Part shown: positions 34,533 through 43,324 of the stretch, piece by piece
Position numbering within the stretch: the first letter of the stretch is position 1
How the letters are laid out: each line of letters opens with the position of its first letter
Origin: Actinomycetota bacterium
GTDB lineage: Bacteria > Actinomycetota > Actinomycetes > S36-B12
DNA length: 64,000 bases
Direction of reading: 5' to 3'
Assembly: GCA_016717115.1 (NCBI GenBank)
Contig: JADKGE010000006.1
Span: 62,001 to 126,000 of the forward strand
The notes under the pieces: generated by a model
What the model saw: only the letters and a program-made list of their open reading frames with translations
Told to the model about the DNA's origin: nothing
Database searches by the model: none
Program-made: the position numbers and the translations under genes

Positions 34533-36575
34533 CTACGCGCGCGTGGTGACGGGCGCGTGCTGCGTGAGCCACTCGGGCACGCGTGCCGCCTCGATCGGCC
34601 GAGACCACAGGTAGCCCTGTGCCACGCGCGCGCCCAGCTGCCGCAGTGTGCGTGCTTGCGCGGGGGTCTCCACCCCCTCGGCAATCACCTCGAGGTCGAG
34701 GGCCCTGGCCATGCTGATGATCGCGTCCACGAGCGCTGGGGCGGAGGGGTCGGTTCCGCCGAGTCCGTCGACGAACGACCGGTCGATCTTGATCGTCGTC
34801 ACCGGGAGGCTCTTGAGGTAGGACAGCGACGAGTAGCCGGTGCCGAAGTCGTCGACGGCGAGGGAGATGCCCAGGGACCTGATCGAGTCAAGGGCGGCGA
34901 TCGTGGGCCCGATCTCGTCCATGACCACAGACTCGGTGATCTCCAGCCGGACGGCCGACGGCGGCATGTCCACCTCGGAGAGGGCCTCGGTCAGCATCTG
35001 GACGAGATTCGGCGCGCGCAGCTGTCGCGCGGACAGGTTGACGGCGACCCAGAGGTCCTGGCTCCCCGGGATGGTCGCCCGCCACTGCGCGGTCTGGCGC
35101 AGTGACTGGTGCAGCACCCACTCGCCGAGGGGGACGATGAGGCCGGTCTCCTCCGCGACGGCGACGAACTCGTCCGGGGAGAGCAGGCCCAGGACGGGGT
35201 GCTTCCAGCGCACCAGAGCCTCGAAGCCGACGGTCGATTCGGTGTGCAGGTCGATGACCGGCTGGAAGTAGACCCGTAACTCGCCCTTCTCCAGAGCCCG
35301 TCGCAGGCCGAACTCCGCTTCGAGCCGAGCGGCCGCCTGGTCGTGCATCCCCTGGTCGAAGACGATCGCCTGGTTGCGGCCCGCCGCCTTGGCGCGGTAC
35401 ATCGCCGCATCGGCGTCGCGAAGGAGCGTGTCGGCGTCGGTGGTGTCGCCGGCCACGGCGATGCCGATGCTGGCGGTCACGGTGACGGCTCGTCCCTCGA
35501 ACTCGAAGGGATCGCTGAGCGCTTCCGTCACCCGGTCGACCAGTCCGGCCACCTCGTCCTCGGGGACGTCGTCGCACACGATCACGAACTCGTCACCGCC
35601 GAAGCGGGCGAGGGTGTCGCCCGGACGAAGGAAGTGACCCAGGCGCGTGGCCATCTCCACCAGAAGGCGGTCGCCCGCCGCGTGGCCGAGGCTGTCGTTG
35701 ACGACCTTGAACAGGTCGACGTCGAGGAACAGCACCGTGACGCGCCCGTGCTGTCGCGTCCCCCGAGCGAGGGCCTGCTCGATGCGATCTGCGAGGAGCG
35801 CCCGGTTCGGCAGTCCCGTCAGCGGATCGTGCATGGCCTGCCGCTCGTTCTCCCGCGACATCTGGGCCGCCCGCTGAACGGCGAGCAAGGGCAGGAGCAG
35901 CAGGGGCAGGAGGATCCACGCGTTCGACCCGGTGAGCAGGACAACGGCGATGATGGGCGACAGGGCGAGAACGGCCGCGCCTGAGACGGTGTAGAACCAG
36001 AACTCGTCCGTGAACGACTGCCACCAGGTCTCGCCGTCCGAGTGCGCGAGTCCGGCAACCAGGCCGACGTTGACGACGTGGTAGACGGCCCACGACAGCA
36101 CCACCCACGGCAGGTCCGCGATGGTGAGCCCGTCCATCGGGGTGAACGGACTGGCCGTCGCTCCGGCGACGACGAGGACGAGCCAGGCCGCGGCCACGCT
36201 GATCGAGTACTGACCCACGTTGAACATCAGCTTCCACACGGGCTTTCGCTGCAGGAGCTCCGAGAGGATCACTGCGCCCGCCATCAGGCCGAGGGCCGGT
36301 GCCGGCCCCCAGACGTACATGGCGGCGAAGACGAATGCGAGAGAGATGGAGACGGGGTTGCCCTCCACCCTGGACATCACGACCGGGCGCAACTCGCTGA
36401 GGACGATGATCCCTGCGACCATCGCCAGGGGAGCGCCCATGGCCTCCAGCGTGCTGGGGCTCAGCGCCACCACGGACAGCACGACGAGGCTCCAACCGAG
36501 CCAGGTGCTCAACTGCCAGGTAAAAGCGAACATGCTCGGACGCCACAGTGACGGCACGTTCCGAGCGGCTGGCAT
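34533..36575 (-). CDS. Membrane-anchored GGDEF-EAL cyclic-di-GMP protein
   Basis: 680 residues. Seven to eight transmembrane helices fill about 20-235, without a recognised sensor domain name. A GGDEF domain follows (about 245-410: MHDPLTGLPNRALL and intact RFGGDEF), then an EAL domain (about 425-670: FEALVRWKHP, EITESVVMDEIG, VDDFGTGYSSLSYL, KIDRSFVDGL, EVIAEGVET). Both catalytic motifs look intact, so the protein could both make and degrade c-di-GMP. Residues before the GGDEF motif contain no clear RxxD inhibitory site. The ATG at 36575 begins MPAARNVPSLW. It is divergent from the glucosidase gene, 126 bases away. Confidence 0.92.
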   Translation of the reverse strand: MPAARNVPSLWRPSMFAFTWQLSTWLGWSLVVLSVVALSPSTLEAMGAPLAMVAGIIVLSELRPVVMSRVEGNPVSISLAFVFAAMYVWGPAPALGLMAGAVILSELLQRKPVWKLMFNVGQYSISVAAAWLVLVVAGATASPFTPMDGLTIADLPWVVLSWAVYHVVNVGLVAGLAHSDGETWWQSFTDEFWFYTVSGAAVLALSPIIAVVLLTGSNAWILLPLLLLPLLAVQRAAQMSRENERQAMHDPLTGLPNRALLADRIEQALARGTRQHGRVTVLFLDVDLFKVVNDSLGHAAGDRLLVEMATRLGHFLRPGDTLARFGGDEFVIVCDDVPEDEVAGLVDRVTEALSDPFEFEGRAVTVTASIGIAVAGDTTDADTLLRDADAAMYRAKAAGRNQAIVFDQGMHDQAAARLEAEFGLRRALEKGELRVYFQPVIDLHTESTVGFEALVRWKHPVLGLLSPDEFVAVAEETGLIVPLGEWVLHQSLRQTAQWRATIPGSQDLWVAVNLSARQLRAPNLVQMLTEALSEVDMPPSAVRLEITESVVMDEIGPTIAALDSIRSLGISLAVDDFGTGYSSLSYLKSLPVTTIKIDRSFVDGLGGTDPSAPALVDAIISMARALDLEVIAEGVETPAQARTLRQLGARVAQGYLWSRPIEAARVPEWLTQHAPVTTRA

Positions 36576-36701
36576 CGGTGGTCCTCTCGATTCCTCGGGG
36601 GGTATCGGACGGTGATCGCCTGCCGAGCCCCTCACAGGCAGGGGAAGTGGGACGATTCGCCAAGGGTCACGAGGGCGCCCATCGACCCCTGGAGGAGACC
36701 C

Positions 36702-39365
36702 ATGACGACCGCCGAGGGGGAGCGCCTCGCCGAGGCCAGGTCCGGGGGAGCCGACTGGCGGCGGTGGGGCACCTACGTCAGCGAGCGGGCCTGGGGGACG
36801 GTGCGCGAGGACTACAGCCCCGATGGCGACGCCTGGAACTACCTGCCCTTCCAGCAGGCGCATGCGCGCGCCTACCGCTGGAACGAGGACGGCCTGGCCG
36901 GGTGGTGTGACCGCGACCAGAACGTCTGCCTGGGCCTGGCGCTGTGGAACGGCCATGATGCGGTGCTCAAGGAGCGCCCCTTCGGGCTGACGAACGAGCA
37001 GGGCAACCACGGAGAGGACGTGAAGGACTACTGGTTCTACACGGACAACCTTCCCACCCATGCCTATGCCGCCATGGTCTACAAGTACCCGCAGGCCGCC
37101 TTCCCGTACGAGGACCTGGTCGACGCGAACGCGGCCCGCGACGCGACCGAGCCCGAGTACGAGCTGTTCGACGCCCTGCGCAACGACTGGCTGGCCAACC
37201 GCTACTTCGACGTCACGGTGGAGTACGCCAAGGCCGCGCCCGAAGATCTCGTGTGGCGTATCACCGTCGTCAACCGAGGCCCGGAGCCGGCACCCATCCA
37301 CGTGCTGCCCCAGATCTGGTACCGCAACACGTGGTCGTGGGAGGTCGGTGCGACCGCGCCGCGCATAGTGAGGTCCGGTGACGACGCGCTGCAGACCGAC
37401 CATCCCGCGGTGGGGGAGCGGTGGCTCACGTTCTCGGTCTCGGACGGGTCGCCCATCGACCTCGTCTTCTGCGAGAACGAGACCAACAACGCCGAGCTCT
37501 TCGGGTCACCGAACGAGTCCGCGCGCACGAAGGACGGCATCGACACATACGTGGTGCACGGCAACGAGGAGGCGATCGACCGCTCGTCCGGTTCCAAGGC
37601 CGCCGCGGTCGTGCGGGCCACGCTCGAGCCGGGCGCGTCCATCTCCGTGACGGCGCGCTTCGCCCCTGCGGACCTGCACCTGCCGTTCGACGATGCCGAG
37701 GACGTGCTCGCCGCCCGCCGAGCCGAGGCCGACGAGTTCTACTCCGCCCTCGCGGCTCCGCGGCTCACCGACGACGACCGGCTCGTGCAGCGCCAGGCGC
37801 TGGCCGGGCTGCTGTGGTCCAAGCAGTACTACCACTATGAGGTCCGCCGATGGCTTCAGGGAGATCCGACGCAGCCACCGCCGCCGCAGAGCCGCTGGTC
37901 GGGGCGCAACACCGACTGGCAGCACCTCGTCAACCACGACGTCATCCTCATGCCCGACGCGTGGGAGTACCCGTGGTACGCCGCCTGGGACCTGGCGTTC
38001 CACTGCGTCACGATGGCGATGATCGATCCGGACTTCGCGAAGGAGCAGGTGCTTCTGCTCCTGTCCTCGACCTACCAGCACCCGCATGGCCAGATCCCCG
38101 CATACGAGTGGGGCTTCGGGGACACGAACCCGCCCGTTCATGCGTGGGCGGCGTGGCAGGTGTACCAGCTCGATCGCCTGGCTCGAGGCACCGGCGACAC
38201 GGCGTTCCTCGCCGCGACCTACCGGGCGGTGACGCTTGACGTCATGTGGTGGCTCAACCAGAAGGACGAGCAGAACCGCGGAGTGTTCGGCGGCGGCTTC
38301 CTCGGCATGGACAACGTCGGGGTGTTCGACCGCGACCAGCCCCTTCCCACGGGCGGGGCCCTGGCACAGGTGGATGGCACGAGCTGGGTGGCCGCGCTGA
38401 TCCTGCAGATGCTGGAGATGACCGTCGAGCTCGCCAAGGACGACCCGACGTACGACCGCATGTTCGGCCGGTGGATCTGGGACGGCTGGCTCGTCGCCAG
38501 CGCTCTCGAGAAGGGCGCGGGACAGGTCAGTTTCTGGAATCAGGACACCGGGTTCTACCACGACGTGATCGAGCTGCCCGACGGATCGGCGCAGTCGATC
38601 GAGGTGTTCTCGATGCAGTCGCTCGTGCCGCTCTTCGCATCCATCGCCATACCCGTCACGGCTCGGGCCGAGCTCGAGACCATCCACGAGAAGGCGATGG
38701 CGCTGCGGGCCGCCTACCGCCGGCCGGAGGGAGCGCTGGGCGTCCGGCTCGAGGGCGGCGACGGCACCCACGTCATGGTCGCGATCGTCGACCAGGAGCG
38801 CCTCGCCAAGGTGCTCGAGCGCGTGCTCGACCCCGAGCAGTTCCTGTCGCCGTGCGGCGTCCGGTCGTTGTCACGCGGGCATCGTGAGCACCCGTACAGC
38901 TACGACGCCGGCGGCCGGACCTACGGGGTCTCCTACCTGCCCGCCGAGTCCACGAGCCGCATGTTCGGCGGCAACTCGAACTGGCGCGGTCCGATCTGGT
39001 TCCCCATGAACCTGCTTCTCGTCCAGTCGATCAACGCCTACGCGAGGTTCATGGGCGGCACCTTCACCGTGCCCGATCCGGCGGGGACAGGGCCCGAGGT
39101 GACCCTCATCGCCGTCGCCGACGACATGGCCGATCGGCTCTGCGCGATCTTCCGTCGTGACGACGCGGGGAGGAGGGCGGTCTTCGGGGACAACGACTAC
39201 TTCCAGAGCGATCCGCACTGGCGCGACCTCGTGCCGTTCTACGAGTACTTCGACGGCGACGACGGCCACGGGCTGGGCGCGAGCCACCAGACGGGATGGA
39301 CCGCCACCGTCGCGCTGCTCCTGCAGTACCGGGGGGCGCTGCGGTTCAACGTGCCCTGGGCCTAG
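36702..39365 (+). CDS. MGH1/GH63-type glucosidase
   Basis: A large 887-residue protein without signal peptide. It belongs to the group annotated as bacterial 'glucosidase', related to mannosyl-oligosaccharide glucosidase (GH63). WGTYVSERAWGTVREDYS at the N-terminus, VNHDVILMPDAWEYPWYAAW with WDLAFHCVTMAMIDPDFAKE, and the C-terminal TSRMFGGNSNWRGPIWFPMN and GASHQTGWTATVALLLQY are characteristic of the alpha/alpha-barrel clan. The likely role is hydrolysis of alpha-glucosidic bonds in a cytoplasmic glucan or glycoside. Upstream GGAGGAGACCC before ATG 36702 is a strong ribosome site. It stands alone. Confidence 0.88.
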   Translation: MTTAEGERLAEARSGGADWRRWGTYVSERAWGTVREDYSPDGDAWNYLPFQQAHARAYRWNEDGLAGWCDRDQNVCLGLALWNGHDAVLKERPFGLTNEQGNHGEDVKDYWFYTDNLPTHAYAAMVYKYPQAAFPYEDLVDANAARDATEPEYELFDALRNDWLANRYFDVTVEYAKAAPEDLVWRITVVNRGPEPAPIHVLPQIWYRNTWSWEVGATAPRIVRSGDDALQTDHPAVGERWLTFSVSDGSPIDLVFCENETNNAELFGSPNESARTKDGIDTYVVHGNEEAIDRSSGSKAAAVVRATLEPGASISVTARFAPADLHLPFDDAEDVLAARRAEADEFYSALAAPRLTDDDRLVQRQALAGLLWSKQYYHYEVRRWLQGDPTQPPPPQSRWSGRNTDWQHLVNHDVILMPDAWEYPWYAAWDLAFHCVTMAMIDPDFAKEQVLLLLSSTYQHPHGQIPAYEWGFGDTNPPVHAWAAWQVYQLDRLARGTGDTAFLAATYRAVTLDVMWWLNQKDEQNRGVFGGGFLGMDNVGVFDRDQPLPTGGALAQVDGTSWVAALILQMLEMTVELAKDDPTYDRMFGRWIWDGWLVASALEKGAGQVSFWNQDTGFYHDVIELPDGSAQSIEVFSMQSLVPLFASIAIPVTARAELETIHEKAMALRAAYRRPEGALGVRLEGGDGTHVMVAIVDQERLAKVLERVLDPEQFLSPCGVRSLSRGHREHPYSYDAGGRTYGVSYLPAESTSRMFGGNSNWRGPIWFPMNLLLVQSINAYARFMGGTFTVPDPAGTGPEVTLIAVADDMADRLCAIFRRDDAGRRAVFGDNDYFQSDPHWRDLVPFYEYFDGDDGHGLGASHQTGWTATVALLLQYRGALRFNVPWA

Positions 39366-39390
39366 GGGCAGGACTCGCGGTCTTGGGGCC

Positions 39391-39813
39391 CTAGAGGCAG
39401 AACTCGTTGCCCTCGGGGTCGGTGAACGTCACCCAGGAATGCGGCCCCTGCCGCCCGCCGCCGATGATCGTGGCCCCGCGTTCGACGATCGCCGCACGCA
39501 CGAGCTCGGGGTCGTCGTCGCCGATCCGCACGTCGAGGTGTACGCGGTTCTTCACCACCTTGGCCTCGGGGACCTCCTGGAAGAGGATGCGCGGACCGGG
39601 GGCGTCCGGCGGGGTGATCGCCGCTCCCGCTCGCCAGACCAGGGCGCCATCGAACACGACCGCGTCGTCCTCGTTCGCGTGGCCCGCAGCGATCATCTGC
39701 CGGATGAACGCCTCGTCATGCGGCTCGACGTCCCAGCCCAGTGTCGTTGCCCACCAGCGCGCGAGCGCGTGCGGTTCCGCGCAGTCGATCGCGATCTGCA
39801 CCGTGTATGCCAT
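39391..39813 (-). CDS. VOC family (glyoxalase-like) protein
   Basis: 140 residues with two beta-alpha-beta-beta-beta units of the vicinal-oxygen-chelate fold: VQIAIDCAEPHALARWWATT at the N-terminus and NRVHLDVRIGDDDPELVRAA then DPEGNEFCL at the end. The latter carries the usual Glu ligand position. The substrate is unknown; the glyoxalase-like domain is common in actinobacteria. It starts at ATG 39813, divergent from the S13 peptidase gene, 59 bases away. Confidence 0.87.
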   Translation of the reverse strand: MAYTVQIAIDCAEPHALARWWATTLGWDVEPHDEAFIRQMIAAGHANEDDAVVFDGALVWRAGAAITPPDAPGPRILFQEVPEAKVVKNRVHLDVRIGDDDPELVRAAIVERGATIIGGGRQGPHSWVTFTDPEGNEFCL

Positions 39814-39872
39814 GAGGTGACGGTAGCCTTCCCGTGGCCTTGCAGATGAGGAAAACGCCCAGGAGGATGCTG

Positions 39873-41459
39873 ATGAGGAAAGCCACGCGCCACGCCACCG
39901 GAGCGACGATCGGCGTCCTCGCGATGACGATCGCAACGCTCGTGGGAGCGGGTGCAGCCGACGCGACGGGCGGCGTGCCCCCGATTCCGGGCCTGAGCCC
40001 GGCCGCTGTCGACACCATGAACTCGGCACCGTACGACGGAGCCCTGTGGGCCGTGAGCGTCACCGATGCGCGCACCGGCCAGGTGCTCGTCGACTACAAC
40101 GCCAACCTCCTCATGGAGCCTGCCTCCGTCACCAAGACCTACAGCACCGGCGCGGCCTGGCTCCGGTTCGGCCCCGACCATCGCATCGTCACTCCCGTCG
40201 TCCGCAAGGGCAACGTGCGGGACGGGACACTGCGCGGCGATCTCGTGCTCGTGGCCAAGGGTGACATCACCATGGGCGGGCAGACCGGACCGGACGGCCA
40301 CGTCGTGTTCACCGACCTCGACCACAACGACGCCAACCTGCTCCCCGGTGCGACGATCGCGGCGAACAACCCCCTCGCCGGACTCGACAGGCTGGCCCGG
40401 CAGGTAAGGGCCTCGGGGATCACGTCGGTCGCCGGCGACGTGGTCGTCGACGATCGGCTTTTCGTCACCGCGGACCTCGGCGAGAACGACGGACCGGTCT
40501 CGCCGATCGTCATCAACAACAACCTCATCGACCTCGTGACCACGCCGACCACGCCTGGCCGCCCAGCATCGATCCGGATGCGGCCCGTGGTCGCGCCATG
40601 GACCATCAGCAACCGCGTCAAGACCGTGGCGGCGAACGGGCCCACGAGCATCGCGATCACCGCGGACGACGCTGGCGTCATCACCCTGGCCGGGACGATC
40701 GCCGCGGGAAGTGCGCCCGCGCTCAAGGTGTGGCACATGACCGATCCCGCCACCTTCGCGCGGACCGCGTTCATCGAGGCCCTCGAGCGCGCAGGCGTCA
40801 CCGTCCGTGCCTCGGCCACGAAGGTCAACTCGACGTCCGGCATCGGTTCGCGCGGCCAGGTGGCCTCCCTGCCGAGGGTGGCCGCGCTGGTCGGCCTGCC
40901 GCTGGCGGAGAACGCGACCTACATCCTGAAGGTCAGCTACAACCGTGGAGCGCAGACGATGATCTGCCTCCTCGCGGTCTCGGTCGGCAGCAGGAACTGC
41001 GACGACGGGTTCCCCGTGCTCGGCACCATCTACGCCCAGGCGGGCGTCGACCCGCTCGGCGTCTCCCTCGTCGACGGTTCGGGCCTTCCGGGGAACTTCA
41101 TCACGTCGGTGTCGCAGACCCAGCTCCAGACGATGTTCGCCAAGCGTCCCGATGCGGCTCGCTGGCGCGCAGCCCTCCCGATCATGGGCGTCGACGGCTC
41201 CCTCGCCACGGTGCTGCCCGACAGCCCCGCCGCCGGACACGTGAGTGCGAAGACCGGCACCCTCGGCGCCGGTGACCTGGTCAACGCGCGACTACGCCTG
41301 GAGACCAAGGCCCTCGGGGGCTACATCACCGCCAAGTCCGGGCGCGAGCTCACGGTGGCCATCATCGTGAACCAGGCGATGTTCTCCGACATCTACGGCG
41401 TGTTCGCGGCGAACGACGACCTGGGCAAGGTGGCGGAATCCATCTGGGCGTCGTACTAG
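39873..41459 (+). CDS. D-alanyl-D-alanine carboxypeptidase/endopeptidase (S13, PBP4-like)
   Basis: 528 residues, exported. A signal peptide of about 35 residues has TGATIGVLAMTIATLVGAGA as its hydrophobic core. The three serine-peptidase motifs are SVTK (PASVTKTYS, nucleophilic Ser and Lys), SYN in KVSYNRGAQ and KTG in SAKTGTLGAGD. It trims or cleaves peptidoglycan stem peptides. The ATG at 39873 follows AGGAGG with a 6-base spacer and is preferred over upstream in-frame starts. The GNAT gene begins 4 bases after its stop, so both are probably in one transcript. Confidence 0.92.
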   Translation: MRKATRHATGATIGVLAMTIATLVGAGAADATGGVPPIPGLSPAAVDTMNSAPYDGALWAVSVTDARTGQVLVDYNANLLMEPASVTKTYSTGAAWLRFGPDHRIVTPVVRKGNVRDGTLRGDLVLVAKGDITMGGQTGPDGHVVFTDLDHNDANLLPGATIAANNPLAGLDRLARQVRASGITSVAGDVVVDDRLFVTADLGENDGPVSPIVINNNLIDLVTTPTTPGRPASIRMRPVVAPWTISNRVKTVAANGPTSIAITADDAGVITLAGTIAAGSAPALKVWHMTDPATFARTAFIEALERAGVTVRASATKVNSTSGIGSRGQVASLPRVAALVGLPLAENATYILKVSYNRGAQTMICLLAVSVGSRNCDDGFPVLGTIYAQAGVDPLGVSLVDGSGLPGNFITSVSQTQLQTMFAKRPDAARWRAALPIMGVDGSLATVLPDSPAAGHVSAKTGTLGAGDLVNARLRLETKALGGYITAKSGRELTVAIIVNQAMFSDIYGVFAANDDLGKVAESIWASY

Positions 41460-41463
41460 GAAC

Positions 41464-42000
41464 GTGGACGAGATGGCCGGCGCACCGCTCGTGCTGAGGC
41501 TGCTCGCTGCAGGCGACGAGCAGCAGGCGACGGCGGCGCACGAGGAGATGGCCCGCGACCCGTTCATGTTCCTGCTGGACGACTACCGGCCCGACGAACC
41601 ATGGGCCGAATACGTCGACCGGGTGGCCGGGTACTCCCGCAACGAGAACGTCGTCGACGGCAGGGTGCCGGCCACGTTCCTCGTCGCGGAGGTGGACGGC
41701 GTCATCGTCGGGCGGACCTCCATCCGTCACGGGCTCAACGACCATCTCGCCAGATGGGGCGGCCACATCGGCTACGGCGTCCGGCCCGCCTTCCGCCGCC
41801 GCGGATATGCCACCGAGATCCTGCTCCGATCCCTGGACGTGGCGCGGGACGTGGGGCTCAGCGAGGCCCTCGTCGTCTGCTACGACGACAACGTGGGTTC
41901 GGCCACCGTCATCGAGCGCTGCGGTGGTGTGCTGAACGGACTGGTCGTCGCCGAGGATGGGACGACGTTGATGCGGCACTACTGGGTTCCCTGCGGCTGA
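41464..42000 (+). CDS. GNAT family N-acetyltransferase
   Basis: 178 residues. The acetyl-CoA site is seen in GYGVRPAFRRRGYATEILLR, where RRRGYA is the pyrophosphate-binding loop, and in VVCYDDNVGSATVIERCGGV, typical of GNATs that acetylate small molecules or protein N-termini. The substrate is unknown. It starts with GTG 41464, 4 bases after the S13 peptidase stop. The decayed O-methyltransferase region follows. Confidence 0.88.
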   Translation: MDEMAGAPLVLRLLAAGDEQQATAAHEEMARDPFMFLLDDYRPDEPWAEYVDRVAGYSRNENVVDGRVPATFLVAEVDGVIVGRTSIRHGLNDHLARWGGHIGYGVRPAFRRRGYATEILLRSLDVARDVGLSEALVVCYDDNVGSATVIERCGGVLNGLVVAEDGTTLMRHYWVPCG

Positions 42001-42091
42001 CGGCGGGCCGGCGCCTGACCACGCGGGGCTCCCTTGGTGACTAGAGATCCAATTGCTAGACATCGAATGCGAATCGCCCTGGGCTGGCCGC

Positions 42092-42482
42092 ATCGTTGGT
42101 GTCGCCGACCAGCTCGCCGAGAGGCCTCGCCGCGCCGCGGACTTGGCCTCGTCTGTGCAGGCGAACCCGTAGGCACTGGACCGACTCCTACGCAGCCTCA
42201 CGCACTTCGGAGTCGTCGTCGGCGTGGGGGGCCGGGGCAATCGCGTGATATGACTTCGGGGACCCAGGGCGCATCGTCGACCTCGGTGGCGCAAACGGCA
42301 CCCTCCTGGGCCACGTCCTGGCGCGGCTGCCCGAGGCCGCGGGCATCGTCTACGACCTGCCCCAGGTGGTGGGCGCGGTGAAGTCCCGGGATCTCGAAGG
42401 CCGTCTCACGGCAGAGACGGGTGACTTCGACCACGTCCCTGCGGGAGCAGACCCCTACCTGCTGTCGATGATCCTTCACGAC
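42092..42482 (+). pseudogene. Decayed O-methyltransferase (AdoMet-dependent, plant COMT-like family)
   Basis: Two pieces of one protein are visible in different frames. The first (from about 42092) reads IVGVADQLAERPRRAADLAS and SVQANP, then a TAG stop (42170-42172), then ALDRLLRSLTHFGVV, the dimerisation region of methyltransferase_2 proteins. The second (from 42273) reads IVDLGGANGTLLGHVLARLP, YDLPQVVGAV, DFDHVPAGADPYLLSMILHD, the SAM-binding part. Roughly 60-70 residues between them and the C-terminal third are missing. This explains most of the 616 bases between the GNAT and isochorismatase genes; the rest (42001-42091, 42483-42616) holds nothing I can assign. Confidence 0.75.
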
Positions 42483-42616
42483 TCAGCGTCATCGAGGCCA
42501 GCATCGTCTGAGCCGCTGGTGGCTCGGCGCCTCTCGGGTTGCGGACCAGGAGAAGGCGCGTGGCCGGGGGACTCGCCTAGTCTGTGCGGATCGCGCAGGT
42601 CCTACCGGAGGTGGCC

Positions 42617-43192
42617 ATGACATCACTGCCGAACCGCACCCGCACAGCGCTGCTCGTCATCGACATGCAGACCGACGTCATCGCGAACGCGTTCGACCGC
42701 GACCGCGTCGTGGCCAACATCCAGACGCTCGTGGACGAGGCGCGGAGCTCCGACGTGCCGGTCCTGTGGGTGCAGCACTCCGACGAGCAGCTGGTCAAGG
42801 GCTCCGAGGGCTGGCAGTACGTGCCTGAGCTGGAGCGACGTGAGTCCGAGCCCCTGATCCACAAGACCTACGGGGACTCCTTTGAGGAGACGGAGCTCGG
42901 CGACCTGCTCTCCGATCTGGGCGTGGGCCACCTCGTCGTGACCGGCGCACAGACGGAGGCATGCATCCGGTCGACCCTGCACGGAGGACTGGTCCGCGGT
43001 TACGACGTGACCCTCGTGTCCGATGCCCACACGACGGAGGACATGCGCCAGTGGGGCTTCCCCGTGACGCCCGAGGAGTCGATCGCCTACACCAACATGT
43101 ACTGGAGCTGGGCGGCGGCGCCCGGCCGCGCGGGCACCGTCACCCCAGCCGCAGACATCGACTTCTCGGAGACGGCGGGGAAGGTGCCTTAG
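42617..43192 (+). CDS. Isochorismatase family hydrolase
   Basis: 191 residues. The catalytic triad of cysteine hydrolases of this family is visible: Asp in LLVIDMQTDVI, Lys in PLIHKTYGDSF and Cys in TGAQTEACIRSTLH. Relatives act as nicotinamidases, N-carbamoyl amidases or isochorismatases, and the substrate cannot be read from the sequence. The ATG at 42617 is preceded by GGAGGTGG, a good ribosome site. It stands alone between the O-methyltransferase remnant and the secreted-protein gene. Confidence 0.9.
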   Translation: MTSLPNRTRTALLVIDMQTDVIANAFDRDRVVANIQTLVDEARSSDVPVLWVQHSDEQLVKGSEGWQYVPELERRESEPLIHKTYGDSFEETELGDLLSDLGVGHLVVTGAQTEACIRSTLHGGLVRGYDVTLVSDAHTTEDMRQWGFPVTPEESIAYTNMYWSWAAAPGRAGTVTPAADIDFSETAGKVP

Positions 43193-43324
43193 CCGTCATC
43201 GAGGGGAGATCGAATCCCCACTGCGCCTGAGCAGGCGAAGCCGCCGTCGGGAGGCATACTCTCGAATCGTTGTGAGGGCCGATGGCGGGCTCCTCCGCCA
43301 CGCCCACCCGGATTGGGGGATGGG

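Noticed and set aside
43203..43219. GGGGA-GATCGAA-TCCCC resembling a tRNA T arm after the isochorismatase gene
   Set aside because: The loop does not fit TTCRANY and there is no acceptor stem, D arm or anticodon arm around it. It is at most a small hairpin.
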